This document shows positions 52,045-60,043 of a stretch of 64,000 nt of DNA, one piece after another. How positions within the stretch are numbered: the stretch's first letter is position 1; each line of letters begins with the position of its first letter. The stretch lies in NCBI GenBank assembly GCA_965199105.1, contig CBDAQO010000002.1, positions 3,100,001 through 3,164,000 on the forward strand, written 5' to 3'. The translations under genes were made by a program, and so were the position numbers. This DNA comes from LMUY01 sp965199105. GTDB lineage: Bacteria > Pseudomonadota > Alphaproteobacteria > Acetobacterales > Acetobacteraceae. The notes under the pieces are model-generated. The model was not told the DNA's origin. It did not search any database and saw nothing but the letters and a program-made list of their open reading frames with translations.

Positions 52045-53172
52045 ATGGTTGGCAGAGGAGTGTGCGCCGCCCTAGCCATCGTGGCCGGGCTCGGCGCGGC
52101 GGCGCGGCCGGCCCGCGCGCAGGACAGCGTTCCGGTGGGCTCGCTCGAAATCCTGTCCGGCCCGAACGCGGCCTATGGCGTGGCGATCAAGGCCGGGCTC
52201 GACCTGGCATTGGCCGAGGTGAACCAGGTCGGCGTGCTCGGCGGGCGCAAGATCGACCTCACCATCCAGGACACCGCAGGCGACAAGACGCAGGCGCTCA
52301 ACGCCATCCGCAGCCTGATCGGGCGGGACCACGTGGTCGGCATCATTGGCCCCACTTTGTCGACCGAGATGTTCGCCGTCGGGCCGGTGGCGCAGGAGCG
52401 GCACGTTCCCATCGTCGGCACCTCCACCACCGCCAACGGGGTGACGGCGATCGGCGACGACGTGTTCCGCACCTCGCTGCCGGAGAGCGACGTGATCCCG
52501 GTCACGCTGCACAAGGCGATCGCGATGGGCGTGAAGACGATCGCGCTGATGTATGCCAATGACGACGCGTTCTCCAAGTCGGGCTTCGACGTGATGCAGG
52601 CGGCGGCCAAGGAGGCGGGGCTCACCATCCTGGACGTCGAGAGCTTCGGCAGCCGGGACACCGACTTCTCCGCCCAGCTCACCAAGATCCGCACCCTCAA
52701 CCCCGACGCGGTGGGCGTGTCGGCGCTGGTGGAGCCGACCGCTGGCGTGCTGCTCGGGGCGCGGCAGGTGGGGTTCGGCGCCAAGACGCTGTTCATCGGC
52801 GGCAACGGGGCCAACTCGCCCAAGCTGGGCGAGATCGCCGGGTCGGCCGCGGACGGGCTGCTGGTGGGTAGCCCGTGGTTCGTCGGCAAGGCCACGCCGC
52901 AGAACGAGGCCTTCGTCGCCGCCTTCCGCAAGGCCTATGGCCGTGACCCCGACCAGTTCTCCGCCCAAGCCTACGACGCGATGAAGATCATGGCCGCCGC
53001 CATCGACCGCGCTGGCGCGCCCGACCCGGCCAAGCTGCGCGAGGCGCTGCTGCAGACCAAGTTCGACGGCGTGATGGGCCCGTTCAGCTTCACCGCCCAG
53101 CGCAATCCGGGCTCCACCGAGGGCGTTGTGGTGCTGGTGATGAAGGACGGCAAGTTCATGATCGCGCCGTAG
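52045..53172 (+). CDS. Branched-chain amino-acid ABC transporter substrate-binding protein
   Basis: 375-aa periplasmic binding protein of the LivJ/LivK type I fold. The start at 52045 has AGGA 9-10 bases upstream and gives a signal peptide ending AARPARA; an ATG at 52021 is the alternative. Typical stretches: YGVAIKAGLDLALAEVNQVG, GRKIDLTIQDTAGDKTQALN, GPTLSTEMFAV and a C-terminal FDGVMGPFSF. First gene of a complete transporter operon; ligands may be amino acids or related amides. Confidence 0.93.
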   Translation: MVGRGVCAALAIVAGLGAAARPARAQDSVPVGSLEILSGPNAAYGVAIKAGLDLALAEVNQVGVLGGRKIDLTIQDTAGDKTQALNAIRSLIGRDHVVGIIGPTLSTEMFAVGPVAQERHVPIVGTSTTANGVTAIGDDVFRTSLPESDVIPVTLHKAIAMGVKTIALMYANDDAFSKSGFDVMQAAAKEAGLTILDVESFGSRDTDFSAQLTKIRTLNPDAVGVSALVEPTAGVLLGARQVGFGAKTLFIGGNGANSPKLGEIAGSAADGLLVGSPWFVGKATPQNEAFVAAFRKAYGRDPDQFSAQAYDAMKIMAAAIDRAGAPDPAKLREALLQTKFDGVMGPFSFTAQRNPGSTEGVVVLVMKDGKFMIAP

Positions 53173-53211
53173 TGGGCGACCGTGCCCGCTAGGCCGGGGC
53201 GGTAGCGCCGC

Positions 53212-54093
53212 ATGCTCGCTCAGCAGCTTGCCAACGGCGTGTTCGTCGGCGCCACCTACGCCCTATTCGCGCTGGGCTTCACGTTGATGTTCGGCGTGCT
53301 CAAGGTGATCAACCTCACCTACGGGTTCTACTTCTCCGCCGGCGCGCTGATCGCGCTATGGCTGGTGCGCACCGCCGGGTTCAGCATCTGGCTGGCGCTG
53401 CCGCTCGCAGCCCTGGCCGCCGGGGCGATCGCGGTGGTCACCGACTGGCTGCTGCTGACCCGGCTGCGCACCGCCCGCGCGCCCGAACTCGCCTCGCTGA
53501 TGGTAACGCTCGGCGCCGTGCTGGCACTCTACTCGGCGCTGACCGCCTGGCTCGGGTCCGACATCCGGCGGTTGCCCCCGAGTGTGATCAGTGGCGAGGC
53601 GCTGCAGGTGGGCCCGCTGCGGGTGACGCAGTCACAGTTGCTCATCCTGCTGGCCACCGCCGTGCTGGTGGCGGCGCTGTTGTGGCTGCTGCACCGCACC
53701 AAGCTCGGCCTGGCCATCCGCGCCATGTCGGAACGGCCGGACGCGGCGGCGCTGATGGGGATCAACGTGGCGCGCCTCACCGCGCTGGTGTCGTTCGTTT
53801 CCGGCTGCCTGGGGGGCGCCGGGGGTGTGCTGATCGGGCTGCAGCGCAACGCCATCCAGCCCTACATGGGCGAGGACATGATGCTGCGCGGGTTCGCCGT
53901 AGTGATCGTGGGCGGCCTGGGCAACACGGTGGGGGCGCTGGCGGCCGGCATGCTGCTCGGCATCGTCGAGGTGCTGACCGCCGGCTACGTCAGCTCCAAC
54001 CTGCGCGACGCGGTGGCCTTCCTGGCGCTGGTCCTGGTGCTCTGGACGCGCCCCGCCGGCCTGTTCAGCCGCACCGCACTGCGCCGCGCATGA
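53212..54093 (+). CDS. livH: Branched-chain amino-acid ABC transporter permease (LivH type)
   Basis: 293-aa integral membrane permease with about eight helices. FVGATYALFALGFTLMFGVLKVINLTYG at the N-terminus and the cytoplasmic coupling segment RTKLGLAIRAMSERPDAAALMGIN are typical. The stop overlaps livM (ATGA). Confidence 0.94.
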   Translation: MLAQQLANGVFVGATYALFALGFTLMFGVLKVINLTYGFYFSAGALIALWLVRTAGFSIWLALPLAALAAGAIAVVTDWLLLTRLRTARAPELASLMVTLGAVLALYSALTAWLGSDIRRLPPSVISGEALQVGPLRVTQSQLLILLATAVLVAALLWLLHRTKLGLAIRAMSERPDAAALMGINVARLTALVSFVSGCLGGAGGVLIGLQRNAIQPYMGEDMMLRGFAVVIVGGLGNTVGALAAGMLLGIVEVLTAGYVSSNLRDAVAFLALVLVLWTRPAGLFSRTALRRA

Positions 54094-54938
54094 CCATCCC
54101 GCCCTGGCTCGACGATCTGCTGTTCACCTACAGTGACCTGATCCATTCGCTTGGCATCAACGGGCTGCTCGCGCTCTCGATGTATGTGGTGCTGGCGGCG
54201 GGGCAGCTCTCGCTGGGTCAGGCGGCGTTCATGGGCCTGGGCGGCTACTCCTCGGCGCTGATGACGCTGGACCTGGGCTGGCCGTTCTGGGCCGTGCTGC
54301 CCCTCTCCATGGTGGCGCCGGTGCTGTTCGCGCTCGCCATCGGGCTGCCCACCTTGCGGCTGTCCGGCGTCTACCTCGCCATCGCCACTATCGGCCTGGG
54401 CGAGGTGTTGCGCGCGCTCTACCTGAACCTGGACGTGTTCGGCGGCGCGCTGGGCCTGTCCGGCATCCCGCAGCAGGCCGAGACGTGGATGATCTACGCC
54501 CTGCTCGCCGCCGCGCTGGGCCTGCTCTGGCTGCTCGCCCGCAGCCCGGTGGGGCGCGCGATGGAGGCGATGCGCGAGGACGAGACCGCGGCGTGCGTGC
54601 TCGGCGTGAACCTGGTGCGCAGCAAGATGGGCGTCCTGCTCGCCTCCGCCGCCTTAGCCGGGCTGGCCGGCTGCCTGGACGCGCACGTCTCCTCGTTCAT
54701 CGGCCCGGCGCAATACGGCTTCGAACCCGCCGTCACCATCCTGTCCTATGCCCTGCTCGGTGGCGTCGCCACTCCGCTTGGCCCGGTGGTGGGCGCGGCC
54801 ATCCTCACCGCGCTGCCCGAGCTGCTGCGCGGCCTGGCGGACCTGCGGCTGGTGCTGAACGGCGTCATCATCGTGGTCGCCGTGCTGTTCCTGCCCGGCG
54901 GGCTGCTACCCTGGCCGATGCGGCGCCGCGCGGCATGA
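54090..54938 (+). CDS. livM: Branched-chain amino-acid ABC transporter permease (LivM type)
   Basis: 282-aa permease. GQLSLGQAAFMGLGGYSSALM and LRLSGVYLAIATIGLGEVLR are the family signatures; the coupling helix is RSPVGRAMEAMREDETAACVLG. It overlaps both livH and livG by four bases. Confidence 0.94.
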   Translation: MTIPPWLDDLLFTYSDLIHSLGINGLLALSMYVVLAAGQLSLGQAAFMGLGGYSSALMTLDLGWPFWAVLPLSMVAPVLFALAIGLPTLRLSGVYLAIATIGLGEVLRALYLNLDVFGGALGLSGIPQQAETWMIYALLAAALGLLWLLARSPVGRAMEAMREDETAACVLGVNLVRSKMGVLLASAALAGLAGCLDAHVSSFIGPAQYGFEPAVTILSYALLGGVATPLGPVVGAAILTALPELLRGLADLRLVLNGVIIVVAVLFLPGGLLPWPMRRRAA

Positions 54939-55744
54939 CGGCCCTGCTTGAGACCGCGAACCTTACCCGCCGCTATGCCGGCCTGGTCGCGGTGGACGCG
55001 CTGGACCTCGCGGTGCAGGAGGGCAGCATCCACGCCGTGATCGGGCCCAACGGCGCCGGCAAGACCACGCTGTTCAACCTGCTGTCCGGCATCGTGCCGC
55101 CGAGCGCCGGCCGCATCGCCTTCGCCGGGCAGGACATCACCCGCCTGCCCGCGCATCGCCGCGCCGGGCTAGGCATGGCGCGGACGTTCCAGTCCATGCG
55201 CCTGTTCACCGGGCTGACCGTTCTGGAAAACGTATTGACCGGCCTGCATGTGCGCGCGGGCGCCGGGTTGCCCGCGGTGCTGGCCCGCCTGCCCCGGTTT
55301 CGCCGCGAGGAAGCCGCCGCGCTGATTGCGGCGGAGGCGGCGCTGGCCAGCGTCGGCCTGTCGCACCTGGCCGAGGCCCGCGCCGGCTCGCTGTCCTACG
55401 GCGACGGCCGCCGGGTCGAGATCGCGCGCGCCATTGCCTCGCATCCCCGCCTGCTGCTGCTGGACGAGCCGGCCGCGGGGCTGAACCCGGCGGAAACCGC
55501 AGGCCTGGCCACCCTGGTGCGGCAGATTTGCGCCGCCGGCACCACCGTGCTGCTGGTGGAACACGACATGGGCTTCGTGATGGACCTGTCGAGCGAAGTG
55601 ACGGTGCTGAACTTCGGCCGCCGCATCGCCAGCGGTCCTCCCGCCAGCGTGCGGTCCGACCCGGCGGTGATCGACGCCTATCTCGGCCACAAGGTCGCCG
55701 CGCGGCTGCAGGCCGGCCTGCGCGTGGGGGTGCGCGGCGCTTGA
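54935..55744 (+). CDS. livG: Branched-chain amino-acid ABC transporter ATPase (LivG type)
   Basis: 269 aa. Walker A GPNGAGKTTLFN, the LivG-type signature LSYGDGRRVEIARAIAS, Walker B LLLLDEPAAGL and the H-loop VEHDM. The C-terminus ends with the LivG-like VIDAYLG segment plus a basic tail. ATGA and TTGA overlaps join it to livM and livF. Confidence 0.95.
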   Translation: MTALLETANLTRRYAGLVAVDALDLAVQEGSIHAVIGPNGAGKTTLFNLLSGIVPPSAGRIAFAGQDITRLPAHRRAGLGMARTFQSMRLFTGLTVLENVLTGLHVRAGAGLPAVLARLPRFRREEAAALIAAEAALASVGLSHLAEARAGSLSYGDGRRVEIARAIASHPRLLLLDEPAAGLNPAETAGLATLVRQICAAGTTVLLVEHDMGFVMDLSSEVTVLNFGRRIASGPPASVRSDPAVIDAYLGHKVAARLQAGLRVGVRGA

Positions 55745-56451
55745 GCAGCCTGCAGGTGGAGGGCCTCACCCTGGGCTACGGCCGCACCACCGTCGTGCAC
55801 GACCTCTCGCTGCGGGTGGCGCCGGGCCAGATCGTTGGGCTGATCGGCGCTAACGGCGCGGGCAAGACCACGGTCATGCGCGCGCTCTGCGGCCTGCTGC
55901 GCCCCCGCGCAGGCCGCATCCTCTACGACCAGGCAGACATCACCGGCCGCCCCGCCCACGCCGTGGCCGCCGCCGGCCTGCGCCATGTGCCGGAGGGCCG
56001 GCAGGTGTTCGCCTCGCTCACCGTGGCCGACAACCTGGCGCTGGGCGCCTACACCCTGCCCGACCCGGCGGAAGCCGCCCGCCGTCGCGACGCCGTGCTC
56101 ACCCGCTTCCCCCGCCTGCGCGAGCGGCTGGGCCAACTCGCCGGGTCGCTGTCGGGCGGCGAGCAGCAGATGCTGGCGTTCGGCCGCGCGCTGATGGGCG
56201 GCCCACGCCTGCTGCTGCTGGACGAGCCGTCGATGGGCTTGGCGCCGCTGTTCGTGGAGGAAATCTTCAACGCCATCGCCGACCTTCGCAACGGCGGCAC
56301 CACCATCCTGCTGGTGGAGCAAAACGCCTCGGCCGCGCTCGACGTGGCGGACTACGCCTACGTGCTCGAGCATGGCCGCATCACGCTGCAAGGCGACGGC
56401 GCCAGCCTGCTGCGCAACCCTGCGGTGATGGCGGCCTACCTGGGTGGATAG
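55741..56451 (+). CDS. livF: Branched-chain amino-acid ABC transporter ATPase (LivF type)
   Basis: 236 aa from a TTG that overlaps the livG stop (TTGA). Walker A GANGAGKTTVMR, RHVPEGRQVFASLTVADNL, signature LSGGEQQMLAFGRAL and Walker B LLLLDEPSMGL identify LivF. It ends in VMAAYLGG. Last gene of the five-gene operon. Confidence 0.95.
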   Translation: MSSLQVEGLTLGYGRTTVVHDLSLRVAPGQIVGLIGANGAGKTTVMRALCGLLRPRAGRILYDQADITGRPAHAVAAAGLRHVPEGRQVFASLTVADNLALGAYTLPDPAEAARRRDAVLTRFPRLRERLGQLAGSLSGGEQQMLAFGRALMGGPRLLLLDEPSMGLAPLFVEEIFNAIADLRNGGTTILLVEQNASAALDVADYAYVLEHGRITLQGDGASLLRNPAVMAAYLGG

Positions 56452-56454
56452 ACG

Positions 56455-56484
56455 TTGCAAACGCCGCGTCATCTGTCGTATATA
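56455..56484 (+). promoter_or_regulatory. Promoter of the RES-Xre operon
   Basis: -35 TTGCAA (56455-56460), 18-base spacer, -10 TATATA (56479-56484), 25 bases before the antitoxin ATG. The livF stop is only a few bases upstream. Autoregulation by the Xre antitoxin at this AT-rich spot is expected from the family but the operator is not identified. Confidence 0.5.
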
Positions 56485-56509
56485 AACCGGACACGTGACG
56501 GGAGCGTCG

Positions 56510-56989
56510 ATGATGCCTGATCTGCTCGAGAGCGAAATCGCTGGCGCGAGCCTTGCCCCCGTGATGCTGCTGCTCGGCGGCCGCGCGGTGCTGGACGCCG
56601 CACCCGTCACCGCGTTCGACGTGCATCACCTGCTCAAGCAGGGGCTGCCGCAGCAGGCGCTCGACCATTTGGTGCACGAGGTCGGCCTGGTCCGCGGCGG
56701 CCGCTATTTCGAGGCGGCGTTCGGCATGACCTACCGCACCTACCAGCGCCGCAAGGACCCTGGGACGGAGCCGCTCACCCCGGAGCAGAGCGGGCGGACC
56801 TGGACGTTTGCCCGGGTGCTGGCGCAGGCGACGGCGGTGTTCGGCTCCCAGGCGGCGGCGGAAACCTGGCTCAGCGAGCCCGCTTTCGGCCTGGACCGGC
56901 AAATCCCGCTCGACCTGCTGCAGACCCCCGCCGGCGTCGAACTCGTCACCACCTACCTGACGCGGGTCGAGCTCGGCGTCTACACCTGA
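56510..56989 (+). CDS. Xre/MbcA/ParS-type antitoxin of a RES-Xre pair
   Basis: 159 aa. GGAG precedes the first of two adjacent ATG codons. The N-terminal half is the Xre-like helical DNA-binding region (HHLLKQGLPQQALDHLVHEV, GMTYRTYQRRK). The C-terminal toxin-binding domain reads LAQATAVFGSQAAAETWLSE, FGLDRQIPLDLLQTPAGVEL. It neutralises the RES toxin encoded 9 bp downstream and represses the operon. Confidence 0.9.
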   Translation: MMPDLLESEIAGASLAPVMLLLGGRAVLDAAPVTAFDVHHLLKQGLPQQALDHLVHEVGLVRGGRYFEAAFGMTYRTYQRRKDPGTEPLTPEQSGRTWTFARVLAQATAVFGSQAAAETWLSEPAFGLDRQIPLDLLQTPAGVELVTTYLTRVELGVYT

Positions 56990-56998
56990 GCCTGCCCG

Positions 56999-57511
56999 AT
57001 GACGCCTTTGCCGCCTCCGCTCGGGCCCGGCGGCATCGTGTTCTGGCGCCTGGACCAAGCGCGGTTCGCGCCCGCTTGGGACAGTGGCGAGGGCGCCTGG
57101 CGGATGGGTGGCCGTTGGAACCCGGTTGGCGTGCGGGCGGTGTATTGCGCGCTCGACCCGGCCACCGCCATCCTCGAAGTGGCCGTGCACAAGGGCTTCG
57201 GCGTGCTGGATACGCAGCCCCACGTGATGACGGCAGCCGAGGTCAGCCACCCGGCGGAGGTGTTTGTCGCGGCGCCGGAGACCCTGCCCAACCCCAACTG
57301 GCTGCGGCCCGGCTATCCCGGCGCCGGCCAGCAGGCGTTTGGCGCGGCACTGCTCTCGGCGCATCGCTTCGTGGTGATCCCCAGCACCGTCTCGGCGCAT
57401 AGTTGGACCCTGCTGTTCGACAGCGCGCGCGCCGTCGGCGGCTACACCCTGCTGCACCAGGAGCCGTTCGCGCTCGACACCCGGCTGCACCCGCCACTCT
57501 CGCGTTCTTGA
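56999..57511 (+). CDS. RES-domain toxin (NAD+-degrading family)
   Basis: 170 aa. RES toxins deplete cellular NAD+. Key family features are present: FWRLDQARF, the Arg in GGRWNPVG, VYCALDPATAILEVAVH with Tyr and Glu, and a late Ser in VIPSTVSAHS. The toxin looks intact and is the second gene of a two-gene operon between livF and the ATP synthase operon. Confidence 0.9.
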   Translation: MTPLPPPLGPGGIVFWRLDQARFAPAWDSGEGAWRMGGRWNPVGVRAVYCALDPATAILEVAVHKGFGVLDTQPHVMTAAEVSHPAEVFVAAPETLPNPNWLRPGYPGAGQQAFGAALLSAHRFVVIPSTVSAHSWTLLFDSARAVGGYTLLHQEPFALDTRLHPPLSRS

Positions 57512-57536
57512 CACCTTGTAACCCCCCGGTTAGCAA
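57508..57536 (+). promoter_or_regulatory. Candidate promoter of the F0 operon
   Basis: A perfect -35 TTGACA at 57508-57513, overlapping the RES stop codon, 17-base spacer and a weak -10 TAGCAA at 57531-57536. The atpI ATG is 46 bases further on. Confidence 0.4.
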
Positions 57537-57581
57537 GCCTGCGCTTTTGACGGCTCGCTGACGTGGGTTGGAAGGGGCGCG

Positions 57582-57878
57582 ATGACTGAGGCTGATCCCG
57601 GGGATTTCGAGCGCCGGCTCGACGCGGCGCGCAATCGCCGGGTCTCGAAGGTGGCGGCGGCCGCGCCATCTGGACCATCGCCCTGGAGCATCGGGGCGCG
57701 GGTCGGGGTGGAACTGCTGTCCGCCTTGGTGGTGGGGTTGGCCCTGGGTTGGGCGCTGGACCACTGGCTGCACACCACACCGCTGTTCCTGGTGGTGTTC
57801 GTGCTGCTGGGGGGTGCGGCCGGGGTGGCGAACGTGTGGCGCTTGATGGCGCCGAAGAAGGAACGGGATTTTGGCTGA
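57582..57878 (+). CDS. atpI: ATP synthase subunit I (AtpI)
   Basis: 98-aa membrane protein with two helices (GVELLSALVVGLALGWALDHW; TPLFLVVFVLLGGAAGVANVW), the alphaproteobacterial AtpI type that assists c-ring assembly. Acidic-basic N-terminus. The end overlaps atpB by 8 bp. Confidence 0.9.
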   Translation: MTEADPGDFERRLDAARNRRVSKVAAAAPSGPSPWSIGARVGVELLSALVVGLALGWALDHWLHTTPLFLVVFVLLGGAAGVANVWRLMAPKKERDFG

Positions 57879-58629
57879 ACCGGCACCCACCATCGACGCA
57901 CTCGGGCAGTTCCGCCTGCACCACGGCTGGGGCCTGATCGGCCAATCGGTCAATTTCACCCAGTCCAACGCCTGGATGGTGGCCGGCGCCGTGATCACCC
58001 TGTTCATGCTGGTCTACGGCATGCGCGGCCGTGCGGTGGTGCCGAACCGGCTGCAGTCGATGGCCGAGATGAGCTACGAGTTCATCGAGAAGATGTGCGT
58101 CGACCAGATCGGCGAGGAGGGGCGGCGCTTCTTCCCGTTCGTCTTCACGCTGTTCTTCTTCGTGCTGATGGGCAACCTGCTCGGCCTGCTGCCCTTCGCC
58201 TTCACCTACACCAGCCACATCGCCGTCACCGCGGCGCTAGCCATCATGGTGATCGTCCTGGTCACGATCGTGGCCATCCGCGAGAACGGGTCGCACTTCT
58301 TCACCGAATACTTCTTCCCGGCCGGCGCGCCCAAGCTGCTGGCGCCGCTGATCATCCCGGTGGAGATCATCTCCTACCTGTCGCGCCCGGTCAGCCTGTC
58401 GATCCGCCTGTTCGCCAACATGGTGGCCGGGCACGTGATGTTCGAAGTGTTCGCAACCTTCATCCTCACGCTGTCCGGCCTGGGCTTCCTCGGCGTGATC
58501 GGCGCCATCGGGCCGCTCGCGATCAATGTCATCCTGGTGGGGTTCGAGCTGCTCGTGGCCTGTCTGCAGGCCTACGTGTTCGCCATCCTCACCTGCATCT
58601 ACCTGCACGACGCGGTCCACCTCCACTAG
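57871..58629 (+). CDS. atpB: F0F1 ATP synthase subunit a
   Basis: 252-aa proton-channel subunit, TTG start with AAGGA 10 bases upstream. The essential Arg is in SLSIRLFANMVAGH; other conserved parts are the LPFAFTYTSHIAVT helix and the C-terminal VACLQAYVFAILTCIYLHDAV. Confidence 0.95.
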   Translation: MAEPAPTIDALGQFRLHHGWGLIGQSVNFTQSNAWMVAGAVITLFMLVYGMRGRAVVPNRLQSMAEMSYEFIEKMCVDQIGEEGRRFFPFVFTLFFFVLMGNLLGLLPFAFTYTSHIAVTAALAIMVIVLVTIVAIRENGSHFFTEYFFPAGAPKLLAPLIIPVEIISYLSRPVSLSIRLFANMVAGHVMFEVFATFILTLSGLGFLGVIGAIGPLAINVILVGFELLVACLQAYVFAILTCIYLHDAVHLH

Positions 58630-58674
58630 CCGCTCGCCAGATCCGTTTTCTAACTTCAGAAGGACTCGACACTC

Positions 58675-58899
58675 ATGGACGTCGCTGCTGCAAAGGCCCT
58701 TGGTGCCGGTATAGCCGTAATCGCGCTCGCGGGCGTGGGGATCGGCATTGGCAACATCTTCTCGTCGCTGGTCTCCAGCATCGCCCGCAATCCCTCCGCG
58801 CGTGACCAGGTGTTCGGCCTCGGCATCCTGGGCTTCGCCCTGACCGAAGCGGTCGCGCTGTTCGCGCTGCTGATCTCGTTCCTCATCCTGTTCACCTGA
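58675..58899 (+). CDS. atpE: F0F1 ATP synthase subunit c
   Basis: 74 aa, two-helix hairpin. First helix with GIGIGNIFSSLVSSIARNPS, and the proton-carrying Glu58 in FALTEAVALFALLISF. RBS AGAAGGA. The binding site has no sodium-type signature that I can see, so a proton ring is likely. Confidence 0.95.
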   Translation: MDVAAAKALGAGIAVIALAGVGIGIGNIFSSLVSSIARNPSARDQVFGLGILGFALTEAVALFALLISFLILFT

Positions 58900-58913
58900 T
58901 CCGCACTCCAACC

Positions 58914-59483
58914 ATGGGCCGGCTCGCGCTGATCGCCTCTGCCCTCCTGCTCGCGGCCGCCGGGCCGCAGAAGGAGGGCATGCCGCAGCTCAACTTCGCC
59001 AACCCGCTCACCATCAGCCAGGTAGTGTGGGGCGCCATCATCTTCGCGCTGCTCTACGTGATGCTGTCGCGCTGGGCGTTGCCGAAGGTGGGCTCGGTAG
59101 TGGATGAACGGCGCGCCCGAATCGGCTCCGACCTCGACACCGCGCGGTCGGCCAAGACCGAGGCGGACGCTGCGGTGGCCGAGTTGCAGGAAGCGACCCG
59201 GCGCGCCCGGGTGGAAGCGCAATCCTCTGTGGCTGCGGCGACGCAGCAGGCCAAGACGGAGGCGGCCGCCCGCAACGCCCAGGCCAACGAGCGGCTGGAC
59301 GCCCAATTGGCCGAGGCGGAACGCAACATCGCCAACTCGCGCAACGCGGCCATGGGTGCGCTGCGGCAGGTGGCCGCGGACGCCGCCACCTCCGTCATCA
59401 CCCGCCTCACCGGCCACGCGCCCGACCCGGCGCGCGTCGACAGCGCGGTGGGCGCCCACCTCGCCCCCGCGGCCGCGGCTTAG
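58914..59483 (+). CDS. atpF': F0F1 ATP synthase subunit b'
   Basis: 189 aa. N-terminal membrane helix (VVWGAIIFALLYVMLSRWALP), followed by a long charged coiled coil (VVDERRARIGSDLDTARSAK onward). A short hydrophobic stretch precedes it. The b' and b pair is typical of photosynthetic lineages and alphaproteobacteria. Confidence 0.93.
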   Translation: MGRLALIASALLLAAAGPQKEGMPQLNFANPLTISQVVWGAIIFALLYVMLSRWALPKVGSVVDERRARIGSDLDTARSAKTEADAAVAELQEATRRARVEAQSSVAAATQQAKTEAAARNAQANERLDAQLAEAERNIANSRNAAMGALRQVAADAATSVITRLTGHAPDPARVDSAVGAHLAPAAAA

Positions 59484-59492
59484 GAGCGCCCT

Positions 59493-59996
59493 ATGCACGG
59501 GTTTTTCGCCGAGCCCCGCAGTTGGGTCGCCATCGCCTTCGTCATCTTCTTCGCGATCTTCGGCGCGCGGCTCTGGAAGACGCTGGCCGCCATGCTGGAC
59601 GCCCACGCCAGCCGTATTCGCAGCGAGCTGGAAGAGGCCAGCCGGTTGCGCCAGGAGGCCGAGACCATGCTGGTGGACGCCCGCAAGCGCCGCGAACAGG
59701 CCCTGACCGAAGCGCGCAGCCTGATCGAGTCCGCCCATGCCGAAGCCATTCGCGTGGCCGACCAGGCGCGGGTCGACGCCGAGGCCGCCGGGCGCCGGCG
59801 CGAGCAGATGGCGCATGACCGCATCGCCGCCGCGGAAAAGGCGGCAGTGAACGAGGTGCGCCAGGCCGCGGCCGACATTGCCGCCCGCGCCGCAAGGGAC
59901 GTGATCGCCGCCACGCTCTCGGTGGAGGCTGACGCACAGATCATCGACCGGGCCATCGCCGGGCTGCCGGCCGCCTTGGTCCGCCGCGCCGCCTAA
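59493..59996 (+). CDS. atpF: F0F1 ATP synthase subunit b
   Basis: 167 aa. Membrane helix WVAIAFVIFFAIFGARLWKTL and a long coiled-coil stator stalk (SRIRSELEEASRLRQEAETM onward). Last gene of the F0 operon; the F1 genes must be elsewhere, as in other alphaproteobacteria. Confidence 0.94.
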   Translation: MHGFFAEPRSWVAIAFVIFFAIFGARLWKTLAAMLDAHASRIRSELEEASRLRQEAETMLVDARKRREQALTEARSLIESAHAEAIRVADQARVDAEAAGRRREQMAHDRIAAAEKAAVNEVRQAAADIAARAARDVIAATLSVEADAQIIDRAIAGLPAALVRRAA

Positions 59997-60043
59997 TCCC
60001 GTTTCCCCGTAGCGAAGCGGGTTTGCTGACGAAAGGCATTGCC

